Shown piece by piece: positions 29,336 to 39,709 of a DNA stretch of 54,425 nt. The DNA comes from Candidatus Acidiferrum typicum. GTDB taxonomy: Bacteria > Acidobacteriota > Terriglobia > Acidiferrales > UBA7541. Under the pieces are notes generated by a model. It saw nothing but the letters and a program-made list of their open reading frames with translations. It made no database searches and was not told the DNA's origin. The stretch spans positions 32,001 through 86,425 of the forward strand of contig DLMH01000047.1 of the NCBI GenBank assembly GCA_002478115.1. The letters are read 5' to 3'. The position numbers and the translations under genes are program-made. How positions within the stretch are numbered: the stretch's first letter is position 1; the number at the start of each line of letters is the position of its first letter.

Positions 29336-32224
29336 ATGGGACTCACAAAACTTGTTGTGCGCGGCGCGCGCCAGCACAACTTGAAGAACATCAATATCGA
29401 AATCCCGCGAAACTCCCTCACGGTCATCACCGGGCTTTCGGGTTCCGGCAAATCTTCCCTGGCTTTTGACACAATTTATGCGGAAGGCCAGCGCCGCTAC
29501 GTTGAATCTCTCTCCGCCTACGCGCGCCAGTTCCTCGATCAGATGGAGCGGCCCGATGTGGATGTGATCGAAGGCCTCTCTCCGTCCATCGCCATCGAAC
29601 AGAAGACCACTACGCGCTCGCCGCGCTCCACTGTCGGCACCATCACCGAAATCTACGACTATCTCCGCGTCGTATACAGTTCCGTGGGCGTGCCCCACTG
29701 CCCGAATTGCGGCAAGCCCATCACGCGGCAATCCAGCGAGCAGATTGTCCAGGCGATCCTGCAGGGAGAGCTGTGCAAGCCAGATGATCGCATCATGATC
29801 CTGGCGCCGATCGTGCGTGGAAGGAAAGGCGCTTACCGCAAGGAACTCGAGAAGCTGGCTCAGGATGGCTTCGTCCGTGTCCGCATCAATGGAGAGTTGC
29901 TCCCTCTGGACGAAACGCCGGTGCTGGACAAGCGCAAGAATCACACCATCGAAGTGGTGATTGATCGGCTCCTCGTCAAACAAGGCATCGCCTCGCGCCT
30001 CGAACAGTCCATCGCCACGGCGCTGAAGCTGGCGCAAGGATTGGTCACCGTGGCGGTCGTTGGCGGGAAAGAGCACGTCTTCTCCGAAAGGCTGGCCTGC
30101 CCGGATTGCGGCCTGTCCGTGCCGCAACTCGAACCGCGGTCGTTCAGCTTCAACTCGCCCTATGGTGCTTGCCCGGCGTGCAACGGCCTCGGCTCCAAAT
30201 ACGATTTTGATCCCTCCAAGGTGATTGTGGATTGGACGCGGCCCCTCTTTGACGGCGGCCTGGGGACGGGTTCCGGGTCAGCCATTCTGAAGCGGACGCT
30301 GGAGCTGGCTGCTTACGCGCACGGCTTTCATCTGGACACGCCATTCGATAAATATCCTGCCCGCGTGCAGAATCTCCTCCTCTACGGCTATCCGCCCTCG
30401 GACGGCAAACGCACTGGAACAACCAAGCCCACGCGTTCCGAAAGCAACGAGAAGGGCTTCCGTTTTCAGGGCATCTTGCGCTTTCTCGAACGCAATTTCG
30501 AGGAATCCAATTCCGATTCCTATCGTGAGTGGATGACGCGGTACATGTCCGCCACGCAATGCAACGCCTGCCACGGCAAACGTTTGCGCCCGGAATCTCT
30601 GGCGGTGAAGCTGGCGGGGTGGTCCATTTCGGACTTCACCGCTCTGGCCCTCAGTGATGCGCGGCCCGCCGTTGACAAGATTCTCTCTCAGCTTACGCCC
30701 CGCCAGAAGGAAGTCGCGGGGAGGCCGCTGGCGGAAATTGCGGAGCGCATCGACTTCCTGCTCGCCGTCGGCCTCGGCTATCTCAGCCTGGAACGTTCCG
30801 CCGCCACTCTTTCCGGTGGCGAAGCCCAGCGCATCCGCCTGGCGACGCAGATCGGTTCCCGCCTTCGCGGCGTCCTCTACGTCCTAGACGAGCCGTCCAT
30901 CGGCCTCCACTCGCGCGATAACAACCGCCTGCTGCATTCGCTCGAGCAACTCCGCAATCTCGGCAATACCGTTCTCGTGGTCGAACACGACGAAGACACC
31001 ATCCGCCGCGCCGATTTCGTCGTCGATCTTGGTCCTGGTGCGGGGAATGCCGGCGGCTACCTGGTCGCCAAAGGCAGGCCGGAGGAAATTTCCGCTTGCC
31101 GCGAGTCGCTCACAGGACGATATCTGACCGGTGCGGCGAAGATTCCCGTTCCCACGAAGCGCCGCAGCCCCAACGGGAAAATGATTCAGGTGCTCGGGGC
31201 GCACGCCAACAACCTGAAGGATTTCGATGTCTCCTTTCCGTTGGGCTTGTTCACCGTTGTCACCGGCGTTTCCGGTTCCGGGAAATCCACCCTAGTCAAC
31301 GACATTCTCTACCGCGTCCTGGCGCAGAAGCTGTACCGTTCCATGGAGCCGCCCGGCCAGCACCGCATGCTTCTTGGCATCGAGCACATCGACAAAGTCA
31401 TCGAGATCGATCAAGCCCCCATTGGCCGCACGCCGCGCTCGAATCCCGCCACCTACACCGGCGTCTTCACCCCCATTCGCGAGCTTTTCGCCATGCTCCC
31501 GGAATCCCGCCAGCGGGGTTACCGTCCCGGACGCTTCAGCTTCAACGTGAAAGGCGGCCGTTGCGAAACCTGCCAGGGCGAAGGTCTCCGCCGCATCGAA
31601 ATGAATTTCCTACCGGACGTGTATGTCACCTGCGAAGTTTGCCGCGGCCGCCGTTACAATTCGGAAACGCTGGCCGTTCGCTACAAGGGACACAGCATCA
31701 ACGACGTTCTGAATCTGTCGGCCAGCGATGCGCTGAAGCTCCTCGAAAATATTCCCCAGATTCAGCAGAAGCTCTCCACCATGGTCGAGGTGGGCCTTGG
31801 CTACGTGCAACTCGGCCAATCGGCCACCACGCTTTCCGGCGGGGAAGCCCAGCGCATCAAACTGGCCCGCGAACTCTCCAAACGCCAGACCGGCAGAACC
31901 GTCTATATTCTCGATGAGCCCACCACCGGCCTGCATTTCGATGATGTGCGCAAGCTCCTGGACGTCCTCCAGCGGCTCGTGGATCTCGGCAACACCGTTT
32001 TGATCATCGAGCACAACCTGGACGTCATCAAGCAAGCCGACTGGGTCATCGATCTGGGCCCCGAAGGCGGCCAGGGAGGCGGGCGCATCGTTGCGCAAGG
32101 CACTCCCGAGCAAGTCGCCCGCGTGAAGAAGTCGTACACCGGCCAGGCGCTCGCGCGTACTTTGGGGTTGAACGGCTCTTCAATCGGCGGCGCCATCGCC
32201 GAGCGCAATGAGGCTGGGGCATGA
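29336..32224 (+). CDS. uvrA: Excinuclease ABC subunit A
   Basis: The 962-residue nucleotide-excision repair protein recognises bulky DNA lesions with UvrB. It has two ABC ATPase modules: Walker [13 protein letters not shown] near residue 35 and [12 protein letters not shown] near residue 645. ABC signatures are [14 protein letters not shown] and [14 protein letters not shown], with DEPSIGLH and DEPTTGLH Walker B regions. Zinc-finger cysteines are in CPDCG/CPACNG and [16 protein letters not shown]. The ATG at 29336 ([18 protein letters not shown]) begins the conserved region, with GGGGGAG upstream. An earlier in-frame ATG at 29300 adds 12 residues and is less likely. Confidence 0.96.
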   Translation: MGLTKLVVRGARQHNLKNINIEIPRNSLTVITGLSGSGKSSLAFDTIYAEGQRRYVESLSAYARQFLDQMERPDVDVIEGLSPSIAIEQKTTTRSPRSTVGTITEIYDYLRVVYSSVGVPHCPNCGKPITRQSSEQIVQAILQGELCKPDDRIMILAPIVRGRKGAYRKELEKLAQDGFVRVRINGELLPLDETPVLDKRKNHTIEVVIDRLLVKQGIASRLEQSIATALKLAQGLVTVAVVGGKEHVFSERLACPDCGLSVPQLEPRSFSFNSPYGACPACNGLGSKYDFDPSKVIVDWTRPLFDGGLGTGSGSAILKRTLELAAYAHGFHLDTPFDKYPARVQNLLLYGYPPSDGKRTGTTKPTRSESNEKGFRFQGILRFLERNFEESNSDSYREWMTRYMSATQCNACHGKRLRPESLAVKLAGWSISDFTALALSDARPAVDKILSQLTPRQKEVAGRPLAEIAERIDFLLAVGLGYLSLERSAATLSGGEAQRIRLATQIGSRLRGVLYVLDEPSIGLHSRDNNRLLHSLEQLRNLGNTVLVVEHDEDTIRRADFVVDLGPGAGNAGGYLVAKGRPEEISACRESLTGRYLTGAAKIPVPTKRRSPNGKMIQVLGAHANNLKDFDVSFPLGLFTVVTGVSGSGKSTLVNDILYRVLAQKLYRSMEPPGQHRMLLGIEHIDKVIEIDQAPIGRTPRSNPATYTGVFTPIRELFAMLPESRQRGYRPGRFSFNVKGGRCETCQGEGLRRIEMNFLPDVYVTCEVCRGRRYNSETLAVRYKGHSINDVLNLSASDALKLLENIPQIQQKLSTMVEVGLGYVQLGQSATTLSGGEAQRIKLARELSKRQTGRTVYILDEPTTGLHFDDVRKLLDVLQRLVDLGNTVLIIEHNLDVIKQADWVIDLGPEGGQGGGRIVAQGTPEQVARVKKSYTGQALARTLGLNGSSIGGAIAERNEAGA

Positions 32225-32291
32225 CAGCCACGCTCCACTCCATCTCCCACTTGCGCCTCCGCGGTCTTCCTCGTAGAGTGATGACACTCGC

Positions 32292-33296
32292 ATGAGTATC
32301 TATTCCATTCAGCCTCTGACGTTTGGTGGCGTCCGCACCTACCCGTTGGCCTCGCGCAAAAGCAAAGTCAATGTCGGCGATTTTGCGCATGCGGCGGGCC
32401 GCAAACCTTCACTCTCGAAGTTCCTCGACTCCTTGCCAGGAATCCTGGCTGCGCGAGATTTGCGCGAACTGCTTTCCGCCATACATCGCGCGCGCAAACA
32501 GAAACGGGCCATCCTCTGGGGTCTCGGCGGCCACGTCATCAAGGTCGGCCTCGGCCCAGTTCTCGTTGACCTCATGCGCCGCGGATTCATTTCCGGGATC
32601 GCCATGAATGGCGCCGCCTTGATTCATGATTTTGAAATCGCCATGGCCGGCAATACTTCCGAGGATGTCGAAGCCGCTCTCGGCGAGGGTCAGTTCGGCA
32701 TGGCCGAAGAAACCGGCTCCTACATCAATGAAATCGCCAAGCTGGCCTACCGCATCCGCATTGGCTATGGCGAGGCTGCCGGACAATACCTGACCAGCGG
32801 CATCCTCTCGCCGAAGTATCCGGAGTCCAGCGTTCTGATCGAAGCCTACCGGCGCAGAATCCCCGTCACCATTCATCTGGCCATTGGCACGGACATCACG
32901 CACATGCATCCCGCCGCGGAAGGTTCCACGCTCGGCGCCGCCACCTTCTCCGATTTCCGCCTGTTTTGCGCCCTGGTGCGGGAGATGGATGCTGGCGGCG
33001 TGTTTCTCAACTGGGGCTCCGCCGTGCTCCTCCCGGAGATCTTCCTGAAGGCAGTTTCCGTCGTGCGCAATCTGGGCGTGCCCCTCCACCCCATCACCAC
33101 CGCGAATTTTGACTTCATCCAACATTACCGCCCGGTCCAAAATGTTGTGAGGCGCCCCACCGCTCCCGTTAGCGGACAGAAAGGCAGGCGTTCCAGGGGA
33201 TTCGCCATCACGGGTCACCACGAAATCCTCCTGCCGCTGGTGGCCGCCGCACTGGCTTCCGGCTGGCCTGCTTCGGAGAAACACACGAGATCATGA
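32292..33296 (+). CDS. Deoxyhypusine-synthase-like protein
   Basis: The 334-residue protein contains WGLGGHVIKVGLGPVLVDLM followed by GIAMNGAALIHDFEIAMAG. That is the NAD-binding core pattern of the deoxyhypusine synthase fold (a Lys-Gly-Leu helix, then a TGA/NGA-HD motif). FGMAEETGSYINE follows, and IGTDITHMHPAAEG lies further on. Bacteria lack hypusinated eIF5A, and bacterial members are often polyamine-linked or unassigned. The catalytic lysine motif of eukaryotic deoxyhypusine synthase is not visible, so the reaction is unknown. The gene overlaps the CPBP gene (ATGA), and mtnA, which recycles methylthioadenosine from polyamine synthesis, follows, which hints at polyamine metabolism. Confidence 0.5.
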   Translation: MSIYSIQPLTFGGVRTYPLASRKSKVNVGDFAHAAGRKPSLSKFLDSLPGILAARDLRELLSAIHRARKQKRAILWGLGGHVIKVGLGPVLVDLMRRGFISGIAMNGAALIHDFEIAMAGNTSEDVEAALGEGQFGMAEETGSYINEIAKLAYRIRIGYGEAAGQYLTSGILSPKYPESSVLIEAYRRRIPVTIHLAIGTDITHMHPAAEGSTLGAATFSDFRLFCALVREMDAGGVFLNWGSAVLLPEIFLKAVSVVRNLGVPLHPITTANFDFIQHYRPVQNVVRRPTAPVSGQKGRRSRGFAITGHHEILLPLVAAALASGWPASEKHTRS

Positions 33297-34279
33297 ATCC
33301 TTTTGACGATTCCCCCTCCGCACCACCAGAATCTTCTCCGGGCAGCGATTCACCTTCGCCAGCCAGCCAACTCACTCATTCCTCGGAACCCTTGGCGGGC
33401 GATCCCCTCATGTTGGCTGCACAATCTCCCGCCCCGGCACTGCCTTCTTCACCTCAATACCCTGAAGATTTGCAAATCACCTGGTCGTGGCCGCATCTCA
33501 TCCTCTTCGTCCTTTTTGGTCTCGTAAGCCTGGTTATGGTGCAGGGCATTCTGGCAGTCTACTATTTGCCGCACGGCCAGAAACTCACCACAAAACAGAT
33601 GGAACAGTACCTCATCTCCAAGCCGCAGTTTGCTATCGGGAGCATGCTCATCTGGTACGCCACCATCTTCTTTTTCCTCTACGTTACGTTGTCCCTCCTG
33701 CGCGGTCACTCCTTCTGGGAGTGTCTCGGCTGGCGCAAGATCAAATCGCACAATCGCGAGCAGCCCAGAAACCCGTTCGTTTATTTCATTGCCGGCTCCG
33801 GGTTGTCTCTTTTCGTTGCTCTTCTTACTGCGCGCATGAAGGAGCCGGAGAACATCCCCATGCAAGAGTTGTTCAAGCATCGGCAGACCGCGCTGCTCTT
33901 CGTTGCTATGGCGGTGCTCGTGGCGCCGCTGGTGGAGGAAACCCTCTTCCGCGGATATCTTTACCCGCTGTTTGCGCGTTTGATCTCCGCTCTCTTGCGC
34001 TTCTTTGGCATCGAGGACGCACCGGCCCTGCGAAGCGGCATCCTCGGCAGCATTGTTCTAACGGGGGTCCTTTTCGGCCTGATGCACGGCGCGCAGTTGG
34101 GGTGGACCTGGAGTCTTGTCTCCATGCTCATCCTCGTCGGCATTATCTTCACGCTCGTGCGCGCGCGCACAGGCAGCGTTTTTGCCAGCTTCCTGATGCA
34201 TCTGGGGTACAACTCGCTCATTGCCGTGGCCGCGGTCTTAAGCACGCACGGCTTCACGCACATCCCCGCGGGCCAGTGA
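33293..34279 (+). CDS. CPBP-family intramembrane metalloprotease
   Basis: The 328-residue protein has a disordered, Pro/Ser-rich N-terminal region of about 65 residues, then seven to eight membrane helices. The CPBP (Rce1/abortive-infection) motifs are clear: [11 protein letters not shown] (Glu-Glu and Arg), [11 protein letters not shown] (His) and [10 protein letters not shown] (His and Asn). Rce1-like enzymes cut peptides inside the membrane. Bacterial members act in peptide maturation, signalling or immunity, and the substrate here is unknown. It overlaps the preceding gene by 4 bases. Confidence 0.85.
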   Translation: MNPFDDSPSAPPESSPGSDSPSPASQLTHSSEPLAGDPLMLAAQSPAPALPSSPQYPEDLQITWSWPHLILFVLFGLVSLVMVQGILAVYYLPHGQKLTTKQMEQYLISKPQFAIGSMLIWYATIFFFLYVTLSLLRGHSFWECLGWRKIKSHNREQPRNPFVYFIAGSGLSLFVALLTARMKEPENIPMQELFKHRQTALLFVAMAVLVAPLVEETLFRGYLYPLFARLISALLRFFGIEDAPALRSGILGSIVLTGVLFGLMHGAQLGWTWSLVSMLILVGIIFTLVRARTGSVFASFLMHLGYNSLIAVAAVLSTHGFTHIPAGQ

Positions 34280-34337
34280 TCGATTCATTTCGCCATTCGC
34301 CTTCGTTACAATTCCACTAGAGAGGAAGCACCGGAGA

Positions 34338-35405
34338 ATGTACGTAGCGCAGCCCATTGAGTGGACCGACCGCGGCGTGGTCATGCTGGACCAGCGCCGC
34401 CTTCCCGCCAAGGAGATCTATTACACCTACACCGACTACCGCGAGGTCGCCAAAGCCATTCGCGAAATGGTGATTCGCGGCGCGCCGGCCATTGGTGTCG
34501 CAGCAGCGATGGGCGTTGCTCTCGGCGTGCTCCACTCGCGCGCCACTTCCGTGGATGAATTGCAAGCGGAATTCGCGGAGATATCCCGGGAGCTGGCGGA
34601 TACGCGCCCCACGGCTGTCGATCTTTTTTGGGCCCTGCAACGCATGAAAACCCGTTTCACGGAATTGCTGGCCTCCTCCGCCAGTCTCCCCGAAATACGC
34701 AGCGCCCTCATTGCCGAAGCCCGGGAAGTGCACCTCGAAAAAAAGGCTACCGACGAAGCCATCGGGCGTTTCGGCGCGGAGTTCATGCCCAAGGAAGGGC
34801 AAGTGATGACGCAATGCAATGCCGGCGCGCTTGCCACGGGGGGAATTGGTACCGCGCTGGGAGTCATTCGCGTCGCCTTCCAGCAAGGCCACAAGCTGCA
34901 CGTGCTGGTTCCGGAGACGCGTCCCTATTTGCAGGGTGCGCGCCTCACCGCCTGGGAACTCCTCCGCGGAGGCATTCCCCTCACTCTCATCACGGACAAC
35001 ATGGTCGGCCACTTCCTGAAAACCGGCAAGGTCGGCGCCATTGTTACCGGCGCGGACCGTATCGCCGCCAACGGCGACACCGCCAACAAAATCGGCACCT
35101 ATCAGATTGCCGTGCTGGCCAAAGAGAACAACGTGCCCTTTTACATTGCCGCGCCCATTTCCACCTTTGATCTTTCGATCCCCGATGGCGAGCATATCCC
35201 CATCGAGGAGCGCAGCGCCGCCGAGGTCACGCACATTCAGGGAGTGAGGATCGCGCCCGATGTTCCCGCGGCGCACCCGGCCTTTGATGTCACGCCCAGC
35301 CGCTACATTCGCGCCATTTTCACGGAGCGTGGCGTGGCCCAGGCCCCGTACATCGAATCCCTGCGCCGCCTCGCCGCTGCGCAGCCTCTCCGCGCCGCAC
35401 CCTAG
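34338..35405 (+). CDS. mtnA: S-methyl-5-thioribose-1-phosphate isomerase
   Basis: The 355-residue enzyme converts methylthioribose-1-phosphate to methylthioribulose-1-phosphate in methionine salvage. Family motifs are [38 protein letters not shown] (catalytic Cys), [16 protein letters not shown] and [20 protein letters not shown] (catalytic Asp). Length and motifs distinguish it from eIF2B-type regulators. CCGGAGA lies right before the ATG. No other mtn gene is adjacent in this window. A long hairpin-rich gap follows. Confidence 0.94.
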   Translation: MYVAQPIEWTDRGVVMLDQRRLPAKEIYYTYTDYREVAKAIREMVIRGAPAIGVAAAMGVALGVLHSRATSVDELQAEFAEISRELADTRPTAVDLFWALQRMKTRFTELLASSASLPEIRSALIAEAREVHLEKKATDEAIGRFGAEFMPKEGQVMTQCNAGALATGGIGTALGVIRVAFQQGHKLHVLVPETRPYLQGARLTAWELLRGGIPLTLITDNMVGHFLKTGKVGAIVTGADRIAANGDTANKIGTYQIAVLAKENNVPFYIAAPISTFDLSIPDGEHIPIEERSAAEVTHIQGVRIAPDVPAAHPAFDVTPSRYIRAIFTERGVAQAPYIESLRRLAAAQPLRAAP

Positions 35406-35416
35406 CCCAAGTTTCT

Positions 35417-35703
35417 CCCGGCAATCTTCCTCGCTACAGAGATCTCTGCCGGGGCGACTCTACGCCGCCTCATGGGATGGGCACGGCACGCCGTGCCCAT
35501 CTTGGGTTCGGCTCTGTAGCATCGCTGTGGCACAGTCACTCTTGACTGTGTTCTTGGGTCAGCTCATGTAGTGGCCGATCCCGCCTCGCGGGGTCGGTTC
35601 TTGGGTTTCTCTTGCTTTCGTAGCAGAGGCCTTCTGTTTACCCTGAGCCGCGCAGGGCCTGTGCTCTTGAGTTTGCCTTTGGAGTGCGGCGGCTCGCCGC
35701 CGC
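35417..35703. repeat. Array of five to six hairpins, three with a common TTGGGT tail
   Basis: Perfect or near-perfect stems occur at 35417-35453 (CCCGGCA/TGCCGGG), 35476-35501 (12 bp, 2-base loop), 35531-35550 (CACAGTCA/TGACTGTG), 35575-35597 (10 bp with one G-T pair) and 35686-35703 (8 bp, 2-base loop). The second, third and fourth are followed by CTTGGGT, TTCTTGGGT and TTCTTGGGT. A CTC...GTAG...GG stretch then leads into the next stem, giving a spacing of about 44-49 bases. The stems differ in sequence while the tails are conserved. Confidence 0.65.
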
Positions 35704-35752
35704 TTTTACGGCTGCACGCCCCGCCGACAAACCATAGCCAAAGTTGGATCTT

Positions 35753-35891
35753 CCCATATCATCCACTACCCAAAACTTGTCATTCCGACCGGAGGGACGG
35801 CGCTTTTTGCCGTCCCGGAGCGGAGATACGGTTCTCCATCGCACGTCTCTTGTGCGATGAAATCCCTCGGCAACTTTGGCTTTCAGGTTAA
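35753..35891 (+). repeat. Dispersed palindromic repeat, copy A
   Basis: This copy shares its layout and most of its bases with 51816-51976. The common parts are CATCATCC-like start, ACCCAAAA, TGTCATT, CCGGAGGGACGGCG, GTCCCGGAGCGGAGATACGG, TTCTCCATCGCACGT, TTGTGCGATG and TTTCAGGTT. It contains two hairpins: GGGACGGC/GCCGTCCC at 35794-35816 and CATCGCAC/GTGCGATG at 35837-35859. It has no reading frame of its own. Confidence 0.8.
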
Positions 35892-35937
35892 GTAGCCCAC
35901 CAAGCCCGGCGGTGGATCTCCTCCGCCTCTCCGCAGC

Positions 35938-35970
35938 AAAAAAAGAGGGAGCCGGCGAACCGGCTCCCTC
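35938..35970 (-). terminator. Intrinsic terminator of the first TonB-dependent receptor
   Basis: On the minus strand an 11-bp perfect stem (GAGGGAGCCGG with CCGGCTCCCTC, 4-base loop) is followed by a run of seven T. It lies 23 bases after the receptor stop codon. Confidence 0.9.
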
Positions 35971-35993
35971 GGTAAAGACTGCTCTGGTTTAAG

Positions 35994-38900
35994 CTAGAAC
36001 TGGAATCGCACCCCCAACTTAATGGTGCGACCAGCCTGCCACCTATTTGGCTGGCCGTAGGCGCTGTTCACTGTCTCTGGACCACAAACGCCCGTGGGGT
36101 TGCTCGTTGTTGGGCAGTTGGGGCTGGTTAGTGCCGAGTTCATCAGGGTCGTAAGGTTATACGGATGTATGGCGGCAGCGTAGAAGGGAGTGCCCGCGCT
36201 AGAAGTATAGCCACCTGGCGCGACGAAGTTATAGTTTTGGACGCTGTCGACCTGCTCATCCACGGAAGTCACGGAACGCTCGTTGAACAGGTTGGTAAGC
36301 GTTGCTGAGAACGACAGGGTCTTCTTCTCGCTTATCCTGTAGGCCTGCTGTAAGTTGAAGTCCGTCTGGTTATACCACGGTGTGCGCTGGGTGACCCCAT
36401 TGCCGACTGTGATCAAACCGGTAGTCGGATCCTGTGTGACGTTCATCCACTTGCCGCGGCCTACCACGTCAACTGGGAACGCCCCCGGAAACGCGTTGCC
36501 CACGTCCATGAAGCTGGTCTCCGGCGAGCCTTGGTACATAACTTGGAAGATGCCGAAGTCGGTCGTAAGGCTCTTCAGCCAGCCCAACTCATAGTACACA
36601 TAGCCCTTAAAAGTATTCGGGCGGTCCGTTGGCAGCAGTCCGGTGGAGGGCGTGCCGTTGGCGCTCCAGGAGAAGTACGGCTCGTCGAAGGCACGGCTGT
36701 TGTTGGGAGAGTTGCGGCCACCGCCGCCGTCCGCTTGGTCGGAACTCGTCAAGCCTGTGTAGTTGCCATACAACCTGCTGTAGGTATAGGACACCATTCC
36801 ATTCCAATGCTTCGTGGAAGTCTTCGTCAGGCGAAGTTCCACACCGTCATAATTCCGGATTGCTGGAAGCTCCATGCCCGCGCAGGCTGCTCCACAGTCT
36901 GACGTGGTGACTCCGTACAGGAAGTCATAGAACTTGTCGTACGTGCTGTTGACCCCTTGGCCGGGGTTGACGATGACGAAGGTTTCGCCGACGCTCGGGT
37001 TGACCAATGCCGAGTCTTCGATCACATGGTCGAGGCGACGCCGATCATAGCGCGCTTCGAAGGCCAAAGTCGGGGATATTTGGTAATCTACCCCTGCGGT
37101 GTACTCATGCTGCTTATAGGGCTTCAGGCCCGGAGCAACGCCCTCTTCGGTGACCGTGCAAGTCGAACAGGTTGTTGGATTGGCGCGGTAGTTTTGGTTT
37201 TCCAGGAAGGTGATCCCGGCAGGTGTAGTGCCTCCTGCGAAATTAGCCTGGCCCGCGGAACTGTCGCCGAAGCAATAGCGGTTATTGCTATTGAATACCG
37301 GCGCGATCAAAGCAACGTTATCGGTATCTAGAGCATAATAGCAATTGCTCCAGTACTGCCCGCCAAACGAGCTAATCGCCAGGTTCAGCTTCATCTGGTC
37401 GTAGAACTGCCCATAGCCGCCGAACACCTTGATCTTTCCGTTCCGCAAGGGATCCCAGGCAATTCCGAGGCGGGGAGCAATCTTGTCGCCCCAGCCGAAG
37501 TTGATGGGATGGCTGATTCCGCCGGTTGGCTGGTTCTCGGCTGGCAACCATTCCTTCTCCACGCGGATACCGAGATTGATGGTGACGCCCTTGGCGATGG
37601 ACCAGGAATCCTGGGCGAATAAGGAGTGATTGAAGCTGGTGGCTGTCCCGCCGGAGCCGTAATCCACCACGTTGACGTAACCATACTGACCTGAGCACTG
37701 ACCGTAGAGAGTGATGTACGCTGCGCAATTCGCGGCGCCCACGGGTCCGTAGGGAGTATAAGCGGCCGTACTTCCGACAAAGTATTGCACCAGCGGCACG
37801 TTGTAGTGCTGCTCTATGTCGTTGTTGAGGCGGTTGAGCTGATAGCCGAACTTGAAGTTGTGCGTTCCCTTCCATCCGCTCTTGAACCACGCTAGATCCG
37901 CGTCCACCTGAACGCCCTTACTCGCGTTGTGGCCTGTGAAGTTCTGGCTATTGGCCAGGTTAAAGTATCCAGCCCCTTGCTGCAAAGGAAGAGGCAGGGC
38001 ACTGGGGGTGCAGGTCGTCGCAGGGGGCACAGGGGCGCAGTTTGCATCGGCGCCTAAACCATTGGTCTCCCAGACGGTGAGCGTTCCGGCCGTCGGCAGG
38101 CCGAAGTCGTGGTAATTCTCAAAGTAATAGCCGAACCGGCCGGTCGCAATAAGCCGCGGGCTAATACTGTAGTCCGCGCCCACGTTCATCGTAAGGTTGG
38201 GAGCCGTGAAGCCCACACTATGCGCGTAAGCGGCCGGGTCAACGCTCGAGCTGATGTTGTAAAGACCGTTATTGGAGTCCGCAAAGGGCATATTTTCGCC
38301 GCTCTGCTTGGAAAGTTGATAGAGCCATGAGGCGTATACACGAAGCTTCTTGCTCACCTCGGCGTCCACACGCGCGTTGCTGTAGTAGGTCTGCGTGTTC
38401 TGCGCGAACGAAATGGGACCCAGTTCCAAGCTCTGGGTGTCGTCCACGGTGCGCTCTATGTCATTGAATTCGGGATTGAATCCAATGAAACCGAAAATGC
38501 GATCTTTCCAGAGCGGTCCGCTCAAGGTAAACCCAGGGAAGACGTCACTGGTTTTGTCTTTCTTGGGCGAATATAACTGATAGGGTGCGTCGAGGAGCCC
38601 CCAACTCGTGGCTGTTTGACTGAGTTGGGGGTTGTAGCGCAAAGTCGTCGGTTCGTTCGCATCCATAGCCTGGTTCTCGAAATAACTGAAGATCGAACCG
38701 TGAAGTTCGTTCGCGCCCTTCTTCATGATCACATTGACCACGCCGCCCAAGGCGCCGCCATGCTCGGCTGAAATCCCGGAGTTCTTGATCTCCACTTGGT
38801 CAATGAAGTCGAAGGGAACACTTGTGTGGGAGTAACCGCCAATCAGGTTGGCCGTTTCCTGGCCTTCCACAAGGTAGGAGTTTTCAGAGTCCGAACCACC

Positions 38901-39506
38901 AGCGACGGAGAAGCCGTGGTCACCTCCGTTGGCCGTGCTGCCCGGAGAAGAGCCGCCCGTGCCGTTGCCCGCATAGCCGCCCGCAGTGTTATTTCCCATC
39001 AGGGGTTCGTTGCGCGCTGAGGGAGCAAACTGGATGACCGATTGGTAGGACCGTCCGTGGGGAATATCCATGATCACGTCTTCCGTCACGTTCGTCGTCG
39101 TGACGTTTGTCGTCACATCGATTTGCGGAGCTTCGCCGCTGACCTCGACAATCGTCGAGGTTTTTCCTACCTCCAGCGCAAAATCCACGCTGGGCAGGTG
39201 ACCCACTTCAAGTGGCACTTCGCGCTTTGACGTCGCGAACCCCGCCGCTGTCACCGTGATCGTGTAATTGCCTGGTGGCAGGTTAGCGAACCGGTAATAG
39301 CCGCTTCCATCCGTTTCTTCTTCCTTCGTGCCTGTCAGCGAGCTTGCCGTGACCACAACCTTGGCGCCCGGCACAACTGCGCCCGAGGGATCTTTCACAG
39401 TACCTTGCAATCCGCCCGTCGTTTCTTGGGCCCACACTCCGCCCACAAAAATAAGCAGGGCACATACAAAAACAGCGATAGGAACTAGCCCCCGCACTTT
39501 ATGCAT
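35994..39506 (-). CDS. TonB-dependent receptor with carboxypeptidase-regulatory-like domain
   Basis: This is a 1170-residue outer-membrane protein. A signal peptide (VFVCALLIFVGGVWAQ) is followed by an Ig-like carboxypeptidase-regulatory domain (GTVKDPSGAVVPGAKVVV ... YYRFANLPPGNYTITV), a plug domain (IPHGRSYQSVIQFAPSA; ENSYLVEGQET; GGALGGVVNVIMKKGANEL) and a long beta-barrel ending in GRTIKLGVRFQF with a terminal Phe. This architecture is typical of large acidobacterial receptors and SusC-like porins. The substrate is not predictable, but plant or microbial polysaccharide breakdown products are common. AGGAGG lies 8 bases before the ATG. It is transcribed in the same direction as a second receptor upstream. 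Confidence 0.9.
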   Translation of the reverse strand: MHKVRGLVPIAVFVCALLIFVGGVWAQETTGGLQGTVKDPSGAVVPGAKVVVTASSLTGTKEEETDGSGYYRFANLPPGNYTITVTAAGFATSKREVPLEVGHLPSVDFALEVGKTSTIVEVSGEAPQIDVTTNVTTTNVTEDVIMDIPHGRSYQSVIQFAPSARNEPLMGNNTAGGYAGNGTGGSSPGSTANGGDHGFSVAGGSDSENSYLVEGQETANLIGGYSHTSVPFDFIDQVEIKNSGISAEHGGALGGVVNVIMKKGANELHGSIFSYFENQAMDANEPTTLRYNPQLSQTATSWGLLDAPYQLYSPKKDKTSDVFPGFTLSGPLWKDRIFGFIGFNPEFNDIERTVDDTQSLELGPISFAQNTQTYYSNARVDAEVSKKLRVYASWLYQLSKQSGENMPFADSNNGLYNISSSVDPAAYAHSVGFTAPNLTMNVGADYSISPRLIATGRFGYYFENYHDFGLPTAGTLTVWETNGLGADANCAPVPPATTCTPSALPLPLQQGAGYFNLANSQNFTGHNASKGVQVDADLAWFKSGWKGTHNFKFGYQLNRLNNDIEQHYNVPLVQYFVGSTAAYTPYGPVGAANCAAYITLYGQCSGQYGYVNVVDYGSGGTATSFNHSLFAQDSWSIAKGVTINLGIRVEKEWLPAENQPTGGISHPINFGWGDKIAPRLGIAWDPLRNGKIKVFGGYGQFYDQMKLNLAISSFGGQYWSNCYYALDTDNVALIAPVFNSNNRYCFGDSSAGQANFAGGTTPAGITFLENQNYRANPTTCSTCTVTEEGVAPGLKPYKQHEYTAGVDYQISPTLAFEARYDRRRLDHVIEDSALVNPSVGETFVIVNPGQGVNSTYDKFYDFLYGVTTSDCGAACAGMELPAIRNYDGVELRLTKTSTKHWNGMVSYTYSRLYGNYTGLTSSDQADGGGGRNSPNNSRAFDEPYFSWSANGTPSTGLLPTDRPNTFKGYVYYELGWLKSLTTDFGIFQVMYQGSPETSFMDVGNAFPGAFPVDVVGRGKWMNVTQDPTTGLITVGNGVTQRTPWYNQTDFNLQQAYRISEKKTLSFSATLTNLFNERSVTSVDEQVDSVQNYNFVAPGGYTSSAGTPFYAAAIHPYNLTTLMNSALTSPNCPTTSNPTGVCGPETVNSAYGQPNRWQAGRTIKLGVRFQF

Positions 39507-39709
39507 GATTCGATCCTCCTGGATCTATGGGTACGAACAATACCGGCCAGATCTTCTGAATTTCAGGGATTTCCTTCAACCACCACACTTCGGGTCAACC
39601 AAAACCCTAACGTATAGGCAAAAAAGATGCAACTTCATCTCCATTGTTGCGCCAGTCTTAGTCATTGAAAACAAAGGACTAATTGCAACAAAAACCACTG
39701 GAAACGACC

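Larger units (their letters stand above)
35406..35993. other. Hairpin-rich convergent intergenic region
   Basis: This 588-base region between the 3' ends of mtnA (plus) and the first TonB-dependent receptor (minus) has no credible gene. It holds a series of at least five hairpins (35417-35703), one copy of a dispersed palindromic repeat (35753-35891) and the receptor's terminator (35938-35970). Confidence 0.7.

Noticed and set aside
33949..34279. CPBP protease as part of an antiphage or bacteriocin-immunity island
   Set aside because: CPBP proteins are widespread, and the neighbours (uvrA, a deoxyhypusine-synthase-like gene, mtnA) are housekeeping-type. Nothing else suggests defence.
35417..35703. 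CRISPR array
   Set aside because: The regularly spaced elements are hairpins of differing sequence with a short common tail. There are no identical 25-37 base repeats and no cas genes.
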